Of a stretch of 64,000 nucleotides of DNA, positions 26,001 to 36,161 are shown in pieces. Position numbers and translations under genes: made by a program. The DNA is from Lingula anatina (Eukaryota > Brachiopoda > Lingulata > Lingulida > Lingulidae), in assembly GCF_001039355.2 (NCBI RefSeq), contig NW_019776123.1, forward strand, positions 36,787-100,786, in the 5' to 3' direction. Position 1 is the first letter of the stretch. Every line of letters begins with the position of its first letter. The notes under the pieces are model-generated. The model made no database searches. It was not told where the DNA came from and saw nothing but the letters and a program-made list of their open reading frames with translations.

Positions 26001-29000
26001 TTCAAAATTCAACAATAAATACAATATGTAAGAAACACATAGATACACAATAAATTCCCCATTTCACCACCAAAACAGAGCTATCAGAATTATTCTGAAA
26101 TTTGCTTGCTATCAGACCAAAATCCTGCATTTCTAGATAAGATTCTGGATTTCCCAGTAAATTTAAGACATATGAGCACTTTATGCACCTGACATACTGT
26201 GTCTGTGTTATCATATGTTTTCAGGTCCACACTGGCATGCTAACAATAATGACGGAGGTCCTGGAAGTATTGGCACTGTGTACAAAGTTCATCCATCTGG
26301 AATAGTTTATGTAAGTAGTTATTATAATTATTGAAAAGTTTAGCAACCCTTAAAGACTTGGATAAACACAATGACATAATGGCAAAATCAGAAAGTCAGA
26401 AAAAATACTAATTGATAAAAATAAGGATATTGATGATGATGATGATTGCTAAAAACCAAGAAAAAAATTCATCACATAAATCAGAACAAATGAAATAACT
26501 AAAAGGATATACTTATTAAAAAAAGAGTTCATTACTTAGTGTATTGGACCATATCCATAGACACATTGGCCTACATGCATTGACCTAATTCTGTCGAGAT
26601 TCTTGCCTATTGCAATCAGCTTAACAGATTAGCATGCTCCTCCAGTCATTTATAATGTATATCTGAAGTCAACTTTTGGCACTAAAGCAGACAAAATGGC
26701 ACCATATAGTTTTAAAAAGTATAACTTACAGAAATGCCAAAAGAAATTGTTTCATAGTACCTAAAAATATATAATTAGGGCTGAGAAGCAGATCAAATTT
26801 AAAGAATTAAGGTACATGTATGTGCAGTTCGAAGATGAAAATAGGCGGATGTGAGGAACGTTTTGCAGGGTCACTGTCCCCCTCTGAACAGATACCAAAT
26901 GAAAAGGGAATTAAGGCAGCATACATGCACCATACGGGCATCGCATCTCAAACTTAATAAAGTCTTAACAACTGGATTTCTTAGGTTTTTAGTTGGCACT
27001 TTATTAAAAACCCCATAATCTGACAAGCACATCTCCCCCATCCTAGTATATTTGACCTGCAATCATCTTGGTTGCAGTACTTAGCAGAAAGAGATCGTAA
27101 AGGCTTCGAATTAAGGCTACCTGTGTGCTGTAGGCAACAATCTGCTACCGTTTTGGCCTCTCCACACTGTGGAAAGAGACTGTAATACTTAGTCTGGCTT
27201 CTGCAGTAAGCCGTAGGCACTCACCAGCAGTTGTTCCTGTCTCAGCGTACAGCGAGGAGAGAATGTATACACATGCATAAAACCCAGCCTGACTTAAACA
27301 TAGAAAGTTACCTGGCCTTGGCAGATGCTTTTTGCCAATTGCCTCTCGATCAATTCAGTACCATTTCTCTCTGAAAGTAAAAAATATTTCAGTTCCTTGT
27401 TGGTTCTCATGCTATCTTACTGAAACCCCCATAAAAAGTTCTGAAGATGTTGTTTTGCATCCCAAGCCAACTGTAGAAAACATTATATAATCTTGGACTG
27501 ACACTTACCTTTTATACAATATGATAATTTTATAAAAGAGGTAATCAAGCAAAGGTATCATAGGCACCATTCAGATTGAGAAGAGCTGAATGCTAGCATT
27601 AGTAAGGCTGTGACCTAAATATGGTGGACCTTCATGAAAGGAAGACCGCTTAATCCTGTAATGGTCTCCCCCCCCCCCCCCCGCCTCTCACACGCCTCCC
27701 CACACATCATCCCTCTACCAGTTGAATTAAGCCGCTATTTTATTACTGTGCCCCTGCAATAAGTTAATAGGTCGACCATTTTACACAAATGTGTGCTATA
27801 TATACAATTAGCTCTCCCAACAATGCACAAACATACACCATTTACAAAATGTCTATTTGGGAAAAAAATTTTTCATCATCTGACTGACTAATGTATACAA
27901 TCAAAATGTAATTATCATTTATTTATATTTTTCTAGGTTTGTTGGCCAACAAAAGTCATAAGCTTTCATCGCTATGGTTATGATGGGGAATATGAAATAG
28001 AGACAGTGTAAGTATTCTTTTTCCACAAGTTTGTTTTCTGTTTAGTTTTATCAATTATAAGAACACGTTATAGGATTTTCCAACCAAAATATAGGTTTAC
28101 CTCAAACTTAGGCAACATTGTGGACATTTTGCTTTTTCTTTATCCTTCTTTATCCTAATTATGTCTATACTGGGATATATATATGTAATAATACATAATA
28201 TTTTATGACGTAAACATCATCAATTTTAAATTATATTTACTACAGGTAAAATGGATATTCAGAACAAGCAAAAGGGTTCAGTCTAGAAAGTTCAAAGCCA
28301 CAAATTGAAAATGCCAATATGTTTAACATGAACATAAAAAATATGCATAACTTCAAGAAAAATAATCTAATCAGCTGGTTTTTTAACTCGATGTGTCTCT
28401 ACGTGTTATAATAGTTTGATCTCAGTTTTGATAGTTAAAAAGTGTTCTTATAAAATAGATCCAAATATTAAATTTACCAGACTGTTTCGTCTGTTCACTT
28501 TGACAGACATGGTCAAAACTAAATTACCTGTACAGGTGAAGGTGAACAGGTAATTACCTCAGTCTTGATGGTAACTTGTTAGACCCTCTCACCCCAACTC
28601 CCCCAGGGTGGGTTTGAAAAATGATATCATCATACACATCACAGTGCCTTCAGAACAGCAGACTAACATTCCACAGATCAAATATGGAGACCCACTAAAA
28701 AGCTTGCAGCTTAATTCCCAATTAGACACTGAAAAGATTCTCCATGGGGATTACACAACAAGCGTTCAAGTTAGTCGTTCATATTTGATCTGCGTTCTGA
28801 ATGCGCTTATATACATGTATGTGTCTGCACATATTAAAAGTCACATATGCCTGAAAACATTTTCAGCAGTATGGGTTAATTTCTGTTAAGAGTAATTTAG
28901 GCAAAGTATCCAGTTAATGTATTTGATTTTAAGGGCAAACTGTTTGCATCTTAATGGCACATTTGCTTGAATCATGCATTAATTTATTGATTTGTTGTTA

Positions 29001-30219
29001 TAGGGAGGAATCTCTATCCCCTGCAAATGACGCTTCTATTACAAGCGGTAAGTTTGCTGGTACTTACTGTTTCCAATTTTTGTTCCGTCAACATTTGCTC
29101 TTCAGGACAAAAAATCTTATTTGAAACATGGATGGATAGCACCATTCAATTCATACTTAAATGTATAATGTATATGAAATCAGTAAAATTCCCCTTTCAA
29201 ATTGTACATTCAAGATGGAAAGATAGCCCTGTGGCAGTGGAATTCCAATGGAAACTGGGAGTATTATCCGAAATATGTGAGCACAAAACTTGAGCACTCT
29301 TACCATACAAGTCCATCCACTTGTGTTGAAGTCAATATTGCTGGACTTTGGTGAGTGTTTTGTTTCTATGTAGCCTTACCTCCAACAATCATTAAAGTAT
29401 GTTAATAATAAATGAACACTTATCAAGCAAAAAAGTAAAGATAACATCATATATTAGAACTTGCTAAAGGTAACTTGTAAGATTTTGTTTTTACATATAA
29501 ATATGCAAGGGAAAGAATGTGTTTAAATGGCTAGCTATTTGGAGAGTAATGTATCAGTTTAGTGTAAAACATCACTGTTGTTATTTAGAGCTTTATGTAT
29601 GTCACTGTTTTTTATTGATAATGGATATTTTCAGTTATGTCATCGACTTTGAGAGTATGACTGCACTATGTGATGACATCAATGAAACCTATGAAATCCA
29701 GCGAACTGGTCAGTTATATTTAATGTTTTATAAAACTGAATTTGTCATAGGTTGGCAGTATGTATTCCACTAAAGAGGGTTCTGATTCAATAAAATAGTT
29801 TTTTCATTGCCTTTCTTGTTTTAGCAGTATTCTGATTGATTGCTTTTCCTCATGATCACCTTTCCCAAAATGCTCATTGCATGTTTACTTCAACTTGAAA
29901 TAAAATGTTAACTGTTCTAAATTTTTAAGATTTCTAGATTGTCCCCTATATGGATTATCTAATTTTTTATGCATTTTGATGACATCTTAAGCGGTATGGG
30001 CCTCTATGTGTCATCTTAAAATAAAAGATAAACACATTCAAAACAACAATAGTTTACTATTATAGTCATAGTCCTATTTTTGCATATTAATTAACTAAAA
30101 CCTTTTGTATTTTAAATTGAAAATCATTCTAGATCTGATATCAGTATAATTTCATTTTTATTACAGAAGTCTCACTTGAAGATTTTGAAGCTGTACGTGT
30201 TGGACTGGAAGGATACTAA
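13028..30219 (+). CDS. Gene A: CARD - TRADD-N - VWA - 2x MIB/HERC2 - WWE protein (5' end missing)
   Basis: Twenty-one exons join in phase to 1,085 codons plus TAA: 13028-13135, 13361-13487, 13942-14238, 14802-15230, 15538-16278, 16913-17053, 17848-17976, 18405-18479, 18862-18962, 19530-19631, 24122-24220, 24730-24763, 24901-25007, 25314-25470, 25726-25872, 26225-26310, 27937-28007, 29004-29047, 29215-29350, 29635-29708 and 30167-30219. All introns are GT-AG. Domains counted from the first visible codon: acidic linker 1-78, CARD about 79-177, TRADD-N-like about 245-320, conserved block and repeat linker 321-567, VWA 568-783, linker to about 850, MIB/HERC2 about 852-931 and 925-983, WWE about 999-1068. 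No signal peptide or membrane segment was seen, which suggests a cytosolic protein. Functions of the separate domains are established; the role of the whole protein (scaffold linking death/immune, ubiquitin and ADP-ribose signals) is inferred. No RING or HECT exon was found. The start codon and earlier exons were not found. Confidence 0.85.
13942..14238 (+). CDS. Gene A CARD exon
   Basis: One 297-base exon, phase 1 at both ends, encodes a six-helix death-fold pattern. It opens with RNRKALISNF, then LRPVIISVADYMFSKFVLP, EHHLEAIESM, TTEKCRYLVKDILLHS, and SEKTFWVFMEALEQNKCEFI. The spacing and the end (bulky residues of F-W-x-F-x-x-A-L type followed by an acidic helix) fit the CARD family, which mediates homotypic assembly of caspase and inflammasome complexes. 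Gene B has the matching exon at 56817-57104. Confidence 0.8.
14345..14670. mobile_element. TTAA-flanked inverted-repeat element (MITE), copy 1
   Basis: Bounded by TTAA on both sides. The left end AGGATAACAACTGTTCG faces CGAAGAGTTATTACCCCT at the right end. Copies in other introns of gene A lie at 19824-20162 (opposite orientation) and from 25972. A fragment lies at 53281-53352 in gene B. TTAA flanks suggest piggyBac-type mobilisation (inference). Confidence 0.65.
14802..15230 (+). CDS. Gene A TRADD-N-like exon
   Basis: A 429-base exon, phase 1 at both ends. The second half reads RGSILMNMKFYTVEQLDAFW, then MWVKSRRPSPLSTSLTEVIL, a short helix (TEEIRRMVPE), a strand (DIVLSLSTDMD) and a helix (LDEYLKKRRRLL). 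This strand-helix-helix-strand-helix layout matches TRADD-N and aligns with the minus-strand gene's GSIIISLVPKDVESLRKLVE domain. The first half (KIDVNGQLKVVV to NLTVNDTT) diverges strongly from gene B, whereas the second half is nearly identical. Confidence 0.65.
15538..16278 (+). CDS. Gene A linker exon: conserved block plus variable repeats
   Basis: A 741-base exon, phase 1 at both ends. The first 95 residues (containing NQSLLWLDIVGEP, LLEWAYESGYNDPLPML and DEKDFRIERLNKLITYKNG) are conserved with gene B but match no family I can name. A short coiled-coil-like stretch follows (SEDLAKKLSQAEHKLKNKE). The last part is a low-complexity linker with imperfect repeats of ELPKDNGLQAS type that differ from gene B. 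The donor is placed at GATGATA|GTAAGT because gene B splices at the same point. Reading on past it meets a stop 56 bases later, inside a repeat. Confidence 0.8.
16310..16560. repeat. Dispersed repeat, copy 2, in gene A intron
   Basis: Same element as at 7080-7385, placed just after the donor of the linker exon and ending near a run of C. Gene B has a different element at the matching place. The flanks (AAGTTGAAGC, then CAGTAGTATA) are recognisable in both introns. Confidence 0.6.
16913..24220 (+). CDS. Gene A VWA domain exons
   Basis: Six exons (16913-17053, 17848-17976, 18405-18479, 18862-18962, 19530-19631, 24122-24220) encode one von Willebrand A domain. The MIDAS residues are visible: strand STVICVDTSRSM (D-x-S-x-S), GGMSPLAAGI (Ser where the metal-binding Thr usually sits) and VLVFTDGKPTDEND (T-D-G). 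Later strands include RIHFVGCGKNCDK and end at LGGYYRRL. The 4.5 kb intron 19632-24121 is loaded with repeats. VWA domains bind protein ligands, often through the metal ion. The metal site looks usable, but this is inferred from residues only. Confidence 0.85.
17054..17250. other. Intron start nearly identical between genes A and B
   Basis: The intron after VWA exon 1 is unusually similar to gene B's intron (59611-59790), including GTGACACACTGTTTAATGTG and AGAATATATACAGGGTACA. Other introns have diverged beyond recognition. Confidence 0.7.
17209..17330. repeat. Repeat beginning ACCTCTGCCAAGAAGGTTATG, gene A intron
   Basis: A common dispersed repeat of marine-invertebrate type with GTTTGTTTGTTTG and GTTATGGATGAATTT. 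It lies at the same intron position as the copy at 59748-60240 in gene B, so it was present before the duplication or was copied by conversion. Confidence 0.65.
18246..18302. repeat. (TG)n(AG)n microsatellite
   Basis: TG dinucleotides run into about 20 AG units within a gene A intron. Gene B's matching intron carries a shorter AG run at about 61028-61043. Confidence 0.9.
19824..20162. mobile_element. TTAA-flanked MITE, copy 2 (inverted)
   Basis: Begins TTAAAGGGATAACAACTC and ends AACAATTGTTATCTTTTTAA. The interior matches copy 1 (14345-14670) in reverse orientation, including the TTTTGGCCAAAA word. Confidence 0.65.
20944..21640. repeat. Interspersed repeat with hairpin head, copy 1
   Basis: Starts near ATTGTACCACCAGCGCAGAC. 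It contains a hairpin (GACGGGACTAAAAC / GGTTTTAGTCCCGTC) and then several hundred bases shared with 63560-64000, such as TCCACGTAAAATT, GGGGTCTAGGTGTGGC, CAATGCACCCTTGTC and GAAGGAATTATGGGAAAAA. It sits in gene A's large intron; the other copy is in a different intron of gene B. Confidence 0.7.
22229..22366. repeat. Two perfect 19-bp hairpins
   Basis: ATCAATCAAAAAGGAACTG (22229-22247) and its exact reverse complement (22253-22271) flank a 5-base loop. CAGAGCCACTGTGAAGCTA (22298-22316) and its exact reverse complement (22348-22366) flank a 31-base loop. They lie in the large intron of gene A. They may be ends of inverted-repeat transposons or structured RNA; nothing more can be said. Confidence 0.8.
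22600..23660. repeat. Minisatellite, unit about 120-150 bp
   Basis: Seven or more imperfect units in gene A's large intron. Each carries TTTCTGTCCCTTATATCTCC-like sequence, AAACTGGCAGAGATA, TTGAATAGGAAGTCATA, CTGGCAATCTAACTGTGACC and TTGACCTTTGACCT. A TA/TACA microsatellite expands one unit at about 22981-23066. Confidence 0.85.
23915..24012. mobile_element. Short palindromic element (98 bp)
   Basis: CCCAGCAGGCAAACGACATT faces its inverted copy AATGTCGTTTGTCTGCTGGG, with internal AACGTTGATTCAACG. It lies 109 bases upstream of the last VWA exon of gene A. Its compact size and long arms fit a MITE. Confidence 0.7.
24326..24502. mobile_element. Inverted-repeat element GGGGTAGCGCTAGC
   Basis: Left end GGGGTAGCGCTAGCAAT and right end GTTAGCACTACCCC are inverted copies. 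Subterminal TTAGCCAAAT and TTGGCTAAAT also pair. It is a small non-autonomous element in a gene A intron. Confidence 0.65.
24730..25007 (+). CDS. Gene A VWA-to-MIB linker exons
   Basis: Exons 24730-24763 (AWVSLFIRPIQ) and 24901-25007 (KLLNQLVNDKTKFSTWMHAT, then KSTEIFDTDLSDFDV). Both are conserved with gene B exons 63090-63123 and 63301-63410. They probably finish the VWA fold and add a helical link. No separate family is recognised. Confidence 0.75.
25314..28007 (+). CDS. Gene A two MIB/HERC2 domain exons
   Basis: Exons 25314-25470, 25726-25872, 26225-26310 and 27937-28007. The first domain reads LPLGMRVRRGPDWEYGDQDN, GPGTVTGYRKG, WIKVQWDHSDEDFVYRYGHE and RRDLRAV. The second reads GVKVRRGPHWHANNNDGGPG, IGTVYKVHPSGIVYVCWP and FHRYGYDGEYEIETV. 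These follow the MIB/HERC2 pattern (G-x-R-V-x-R-G-P-x-W, then W-D-x-G..Y-R-x-G..G..D-L). In Mind bomb and HERC2 ligases these domains bind substrate peptides. The second copy is shorter and lacks the usual ending. Confidence 0.88.
25972..26115. mobile_element. TTAA-flanked MITE, truncated copy 3
   Basis: Starts TTAAAGGGATAATAACTC like copies 1 and 2. The body is recognisable to about 26115, and the far end was not found. Confidence 0.5.
27590..27720. repeat. Solo arm of the long-TIR element seen at 54256-54979
   Basis: Diverged copy of the left arm of the gene B element (shared CTAAATATGG, TTCATGAAAGG, CCGCCTCTCACACGCCTCCC and CACACATCATCCCT words), with a C run at about 27667-27682. No second arm is present. 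Confidence 0.55.
29004..30219 (+). CDS. Gene A C-terminal WWE domain exons
   Basis: Exons 29004-29047 (short linker EESLSPANDASITS), 29215-29350, 29635-29708 and 30167-30219 (tail EVSLEDFEAVRVGLEGY then TAA). The WWE pattern is clear: GKIALWQWNSNGNWEYYPKY, STKLEHSYHTSPSTCVEVN, then YVIDFESMTALCDDINETYE and IQR. WWE domains (for example in Deltex, RNF146 and PARP proteins) bind ADP-ribose or iso-ADP-ribose. It is the last domain; I found no RING or catalytic ligase exon after it. Confidence 0.85.
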
Positions 30220-30434
30220 GGCAACATAAGGAAAACAAAAATAGCATCCAGCACAAGGAATTTTTTCATAAGTTACACTTTTCATAGTCATGTTGTTGGA
30301 TAAAGGACATTATAACAATGGTGTGAATTATTTTGAGTCTTTTTTGACCCTCGCTGGTCCCACCCTCTTCTGTTTTAAAACCAAAAAAAAAATGATACCA
30401 AGTTTAAGAAATGAAGAGTAATTGTGTTACACAA

Positions 30435-31721
30435 TCCCAGATAGCAAAGAGTGGTCGCGCCAACGTCGGCCCGACGACTTTGCCTCCGTCGGGCCAACGT
30501 TGGCAGACGACGTCGGTTCGAAGTCGTCGTGTCCGGCGGCCCGCCGTCGGCCCACCGGTGGTCTGCCACCCTTTTGCCAACGTCGCACCGACGCTGGGCC
30601 GACGTCATTATGGATAAACGGCGGTCAGCCGCTGTCATGCCGACAATTTGCCAACTTCGCGCCAACGTCGGGCCAATGTCGTTATGAGCTATTACTATCG
30701 GCGGTTAGCCGCTGTTATGCCGACCTTTTGCCGACGTCGCACCAACGTCGGGCCAACGTTATTATCGATAACCGGCGGTCAGCCACTATAATGCCGACCT
30801 TTTGCCGACGTCGCGCCAACGTTGGGCCAATGTCGTTATGAGCTATTACTATCGGNNNNNNNNNNNNNNNNNNNNNNNNNNNNNNNNNNNNNNNNNNNNN
30901 NNNNNNNNNNNNNNNNNNNNNNNNNNNNNNNNNNNNNNNNNNNNNNNNNNNNNNNNNNNNNNNNNNNNNNNNNNNNNNNNNNNNNNNNNNNNNNNNNNNN
31001 NNNNNNNNNNNNNNNNNNNNNNNNNNNNNNNNNNNNNNNNNNNNNNNNNNNNNNNNNNNNNNNNNNNNNNNNNNNNNNNNNNNNNNNNNNNNNNNNNNNN
31101 NNNNNNNNNNNNNNNNNNNNNNNNNNNNNNNNNNNNNNNNNNNNNNNNNNNNNNNNNNNNNNNNNNNNNNNNNNNNNNNNNNNNNNNNNNNNNNNNNNNN
31201 NNNNNNNNNNNNNNNNNNNNNNNNNNNNNNNNNNNNNNNNNNNNNNNNNNNNNNNNNNNNNNNNNNNNNNNNNNNNNNNNNNNNNNNNNNNNNNNNNNNN
31301 NNNNNNNNNNNNNNNNNNNNNNNNNNNNNNNNNNNNNNNNNNNNNNNNNNNNNNNNNNNNNNNNNNNNNNNNNNNNNNNNNNNNNNNNNNNNNNNNNNNN
31401 NNNNNNNNNNNNNNNNNNNNNNNNNNNNNNNNNNNNNNNNNNNNNNNNNNNNNNNNNNNNNNNNNNNNNNNNNNNNNNNNNNNNNNNNNNNNNNNNNNNN
31501 NNNNNNNNNNNNNNNNNNNNNNNNNNNNNNNNNNNNNNNNNNNNNNNNNNNNNNNNNNNNNTGAGCCACCGTTATACCGACGTCGGGCCGACGGCGTGAA
31601 GCAGTCGTCGGCCCGACGTCGGGTCACTAGTAGTGGCCCGACGTCGGCCCGACAACGACTGCCGACCGCGACCGTGCCGACCAATGCCGACGTCGGCCCG
31701 ACCGCTCATTGCTATCTGGGA
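30435..31721. mobile_element. GC-rich inverted-repeat element with internal gap
   Basis: Left end TCCCAGATAGCAAAGAGTGG and right end CCGCTCATTGCTATCTGGGA are near-perfect inverted copies (about 21 of 23 positions). The interior is a GC-rich array of short GCCGACGTCGGGCCAACGT-like units, with about 115-120-bp higher-order repeats before the gap. It is unlike the surrounding AT-rich DNA. An internal N run (30856-31561) prevents a full view. Open frames through it are products of the repeat. Confidence 0.75.
30856..31561. other. Assembly gap (706 N)
   Basis: Run of N inside the GC-rich repeat element. Confidence 0.98.
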
Positions 31722-34700
31722 TATTTAACTGTTAAAGTTTAAAAAAAATCCAAACCACATTTATAGTTAAAACTGTTTTGAAAACTTTTCTTATAAGTAT
31801 TTAAAAATTACTTGTGTTGAATTTGTTATAACTGCACTTGACAAAACTGGTAAAAAACAATACTGTATCTTAGTTTTGATTTCATGGCTAAGTTAAATTT
31901 TGGAAACTTTCACTTTGTACATAGTTTTAATCAAGCTCTGTTATTAAGGTATGTTTGTGTGTTATAATCATATATCCTGAATCTCTTATTGTGTGTTTTT
32001 CATTGAATTCGACTGTAATTATAAGTTTTAAAGGATACTTTCAGCATGTAAAAGTACTTACATTGGGACCAACTTAAATTAAGGTTTTATCTCCTACTTT
32101 TACAATGTATTTGACTTCATCCTCAGTTTATGTGTGTAAAAGCTCAGTAAATGTATCTCATGCGACCTCAATATCTCCTACTATAATATTAATCTTACTT
32201 TCTTATGCCTTTAGCCCCTCTTTGAGCAGAGGCCACCTTCAGGATCCATTCATCCTTCTCTGTTTTGTGCTGTCTTCTCTAGTTGTTTTCAGTTCATCTT
32301 GAGGCTGCATTCACAACCAAGCCATTCTCTCTTTTTCTTCCAGACCACATCATAAACTGACCCTGTTCTCTACGTAAGCTTTATATTAATGATATTATGT
32401 GCCCCCCTTATTATACTTCCTACATTCCTGATATTATGTGGTTACCCTATTATACTTCCTACATTCCTGATATTATGTGGTTACCCTATTATACTTCCTA
32501 CATTCCTGATATTATGTGGTTACCCTATTATACTTCCTACATTCCATTAAGCTATTATACTTATTTTATATTATGATATTTATTATTATTATTTATTTAT
32601 TATTTTTTAGCTATGGGAATCCCTCAATTTATTTTATATGCTTGTACATTTTTTATATAGGGAATTTTTATGGCAATAGATCTGTCTCTCTACATATAGT
32701 ACCTGGATTTTTTTTAGTTTTTATATCTTTTACCATTTGGTTTTGATATTTTTTACTATTTGGTTTTCATATTTTTATTGCATTAAAACTTGAATACAAT
32801 GTTAATAATGTAATAGTAATTAGTAATTCTGTTAGTGATGACACCAATATGAGTTGGAGCTTTCAGACATTTACCTTTCATAAGAATACATGTCTCTATT
32901 TCTCTGTCCAGATCAGTATTGACCTGCATTTTCTTTTGGCTATATTTTATGTGCTTTTTATGTGTTTCATCTATATATATATATATTTGCCTCACCAACA
33001 GCCGGATTTTAGATTTTGAAATTTTTTCACTATTTTTTTTCACTATTTTTACTTAAGGGATCTCTTTTGATATATTTTTATGTGCTTGTTCTTGTTTATA
33101 TTTCACTGAGGTAAACCTTTGTATTGTTGAAAAGAATCTAACCGATACCTGGGTTTCCTGATCTGTCATAAATAAATGTATTCGGTATGTGCACAAGGGG
33201 GTTGAAGTCACAAGCCGACAACTTCTTGTGTGGACAGATAATTATCTCAAACATAAAATAAAGAATGTGTGCTAAGCTCACTAAAACCCCCCTCCCTCTT
33301 TTGGGTGATCTGTCCAATGCACACTAAAATGGGGGCACTAGCAAGCTCAGTACCTACAGTATGCCATATTTTACAGGTACATTTGCTACGAAGAAAGCAA
33401 AGGTATATGTTGTGTTACGGGCCACAAAATCTAGGTCATCAATGTTCCACACTGTGATAGGTTAAGGGTACACTCCATGGGTTTGAAAATCCCCAAAATG
33501 ATAATTTTACCATTCACAGCCTTCTGTAAGACATTACGTGCACCTTAAAAATGATTTAACCCATTAAATATTTTTCAGGAGCATACCTGATGTTGATATT
33601 TCCATCGAAGCTTAAGTTCTTGTCGATTGTCGCTGGTAATAATGTCTGGCTTGTCATTTTAAACAAAATCCACCTTTATAAATTCAATTAAAGGTGGAAC
33701 CCAACTGCAGAATTAAGGGATAGATAAATGATTAGTGAGTACAAGAAAACTGATAATTTCCCTAGGAAAATCCATTTTGGTGGGTAAAACCCATGGAGTT
33801 GCCCTTTAAGATGTACTCTAAGTGAAAAATGTACTGAGTTCAATATTTTATTAACTTGAATAAAATCCAGTTATTTGTAATGTAAATGACCAGTATACTC
33901 TTAAAAATATGGACAGATTTTCATAAATTCAAACAAATGAAACACTGATAACTTTCAATGCCACACCTTAAATAAAGCATTCCTTTGCTAAGTATTTTTA
34001 TCAGTCTAAATGCTTTTTCTTTAAATATGTATGCAATTATCTCTGAAATTACATTTGCATCACAAGGTTATATGATATACATGTACTTTGATCATTATAA
34101 TTAGAAGTGCCATACAAACAAACTGATCTTAAAAGGGTTAATTACTTCACCATTATGCTGTTACTTGTAACAATGCAAAGACCTCAATTGGGAGGTCCAT
34201 ACTACTGTATTCCATACCAACTACGAATTCCACAAACCGCCAGGAATTGATAAATTCCAGGGTTCTTACTTTATTTGTGGTAACTTATTACTCAGCTCTT
34301 TCGTAATCAATTCTTATACAGTCTCAGTCAGTTCTAACAATTGAGAGTTGAAATAGGAACAAAAGCTTTGAGCTGTTCAAAATTTTGGTCTCTAACTCCC
34401 AAATAATCATAACTGATTCCTAGTACATTCTTAACCATTCCTATGTATTCTCTCCTTTATCTGGGAATCATGAAGCATTTGTTTGAGCACGATTTGACTG
34501 CGATTCTGTCAAGCAGAGTTGGGGGTTTTTCATACCTGTTTTGAGGGAAAATTCCTCAAAATTTCAAGAATAGTCTAGATTACATCCATAATTGTGCCAG
34601 AAACGAAGGTGCATGCACGTGGCAGATACTTAACTTTCTTTTAACTTAATCCTAATATTCGTGAAGTATTCGTTTCTTGACAATAACCTGCTGTTAAATC

Positions 34701-36161
34701 AGAATCCTACAAATATTCTTTAGTCTATCTTAATAAATCAGTAACTGTAGTACGTGTCAAGATTTCTACCAGAAATGTGCAAAATTCCACAATTCCTCAC
34801 GATTTATAAAATTACCCAATTTCTGGCAGTTCCTGGAATTTGTAATTGGCGTGGAACAGGGGCATTACATGTATGATGAAGTAACATGACTAGAGTGGAA
34901 TATGACCTGTCACATATACAGTAGTTATGTACTCCGCACTTATATTATTCAAAGTGAAACAATGCCAGATTTGAGGAGCTATACTCAACTAACTTACCGA
35001 ATGGCTAGGGAGGTTTAATTTATAACCCCCTTTATGTAGGATTAGTAATAATAAGCTACATGTAGTAAGCTAGTGAAGAGATAGCTAATCTCTGGTAAGT
35101 GAACCAAGACAATGTTAAAATTGTAACAGTAATTAGCAATTCTTTTATTGGAGCTTTCATAGGTTTCTTCTCCTTTCCTAGGAACATAAAGGTGTTTATA
35201 TACTCTATTTCTCAGCACAGATCATGCATTTACCAGGCATTGTTTCTATATTCCATTCTCACTTTTTAATCAGCTATTCATTATTTCCTTATAAGGCCAT
35301 CTCTGCGAGTCTTGTTTTCATTCAAATATCACAAATATTATTTACAATGTATCATACTCGGAAAGTTGCCAGTTTGCGGTTGTTATAAACATGATAAATT
35401 ACTACTTTTTGATTGTACGTTAACTAATCAACTAAAGTTATGTAACTTTTGTCACTTTATATCATTGTGTAACACAAAAACAATTCTCCCACTTGTTGAC
35501 TCTTAAGGAAATAAAGCTTGCGTTTAACAAATTGGTGGCGTTTTATTCATTTGAATTAATTTATACCTATTAACAATTAATATGTTGGTGCCACTCCCGA
35601 AATCGCTCTCTCAGTCAGGCTAGGGAGTCATTTGATGTGTAGCGATGGACCTGGAACCACTGTCTATCTTGATCTGTCCCTCTGACCGAATATCATCCTA
35701 GTAATGTCCAAAACCTCCTTAACACTGCAACATACCAATTTAGGAGAGACTGAGCAGCAGGAAGTGTGATGTTGAGAGGGCACGGCATTTTAAAGGACTT
35801 GAACCTCCTGCAGATTTTTTCTGTGTGGGTGTATCTCAAGCATAAAGTGTACCAGAACAAACCTCAAATGATTGGTGAACAGTGGGGAACAATCACAGCA
35901 AAAATCAAGGAACCCCAAAGGAAGAATGTGTTTGGGAAATTGACTTTTTTTCGTGACGTATGCAAGTGTCCATCCAATGCTTCAGAAGCCATTGGGAGCA
36001 TATTTAAAGGACAATAATCATATAAAAATCCATTTCTCGAATTCTGAAGATCCAGCACTTAATCTATACACTACAGTTATGTTTTAATCGATCCCCGTCA
36101 TTTAAAAATTATAAAAACAATCTATTAGTAGACAAAAAGCGTTTTAGTAAACCTCACCTCA
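31722..36161. other. Intergenic region between gene A and the transposon
   Basis: AT-rich sequence without recognisable exons. It contains a 39-bp minisatellite (32391-32545) and AT-rich low complexity. An open stretch at 35766-36017 was judged non-coding because it has no family resemblance or clear splice context. Confidence 0.5.
32391..32545. repeat. Minisatellite, 39-bp unit x 4
   Basis: Four head-to-tail copies of a 39-base unit containing GATATTATGTGGTTACCC and TATTATACTTCCTACATTCC. The copies are nearly identical, the first being slightly diverged. Confidence 0.9.

Noticed and set aside
30220-30434. RING or HECT exon after the WWE domain of gene A
   Set aside because: The frame ends with TAA at 30219. 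I saw no Cys/His-rich exon before the repeat element.
30375-31742. Several overlapping Arg/Ala/Pro-rich open frames
   Set aside because: They arise from the GC-rich short repeat and the N gap, occur on both strands, and have no family resemblance.
32391-32545. CRISPR-like array
   Set aside because: The 39-base units are contiguous with no spacers, and the window is clearly eukaryotic. It is a minisatellite.
35766-36017. Open frame just outside the transposon's left end
   Set aside because: No recognised motif, no splice context, and it ends before the terminal repeat. It is probably chance, though a host exon cannot be fully excluded.
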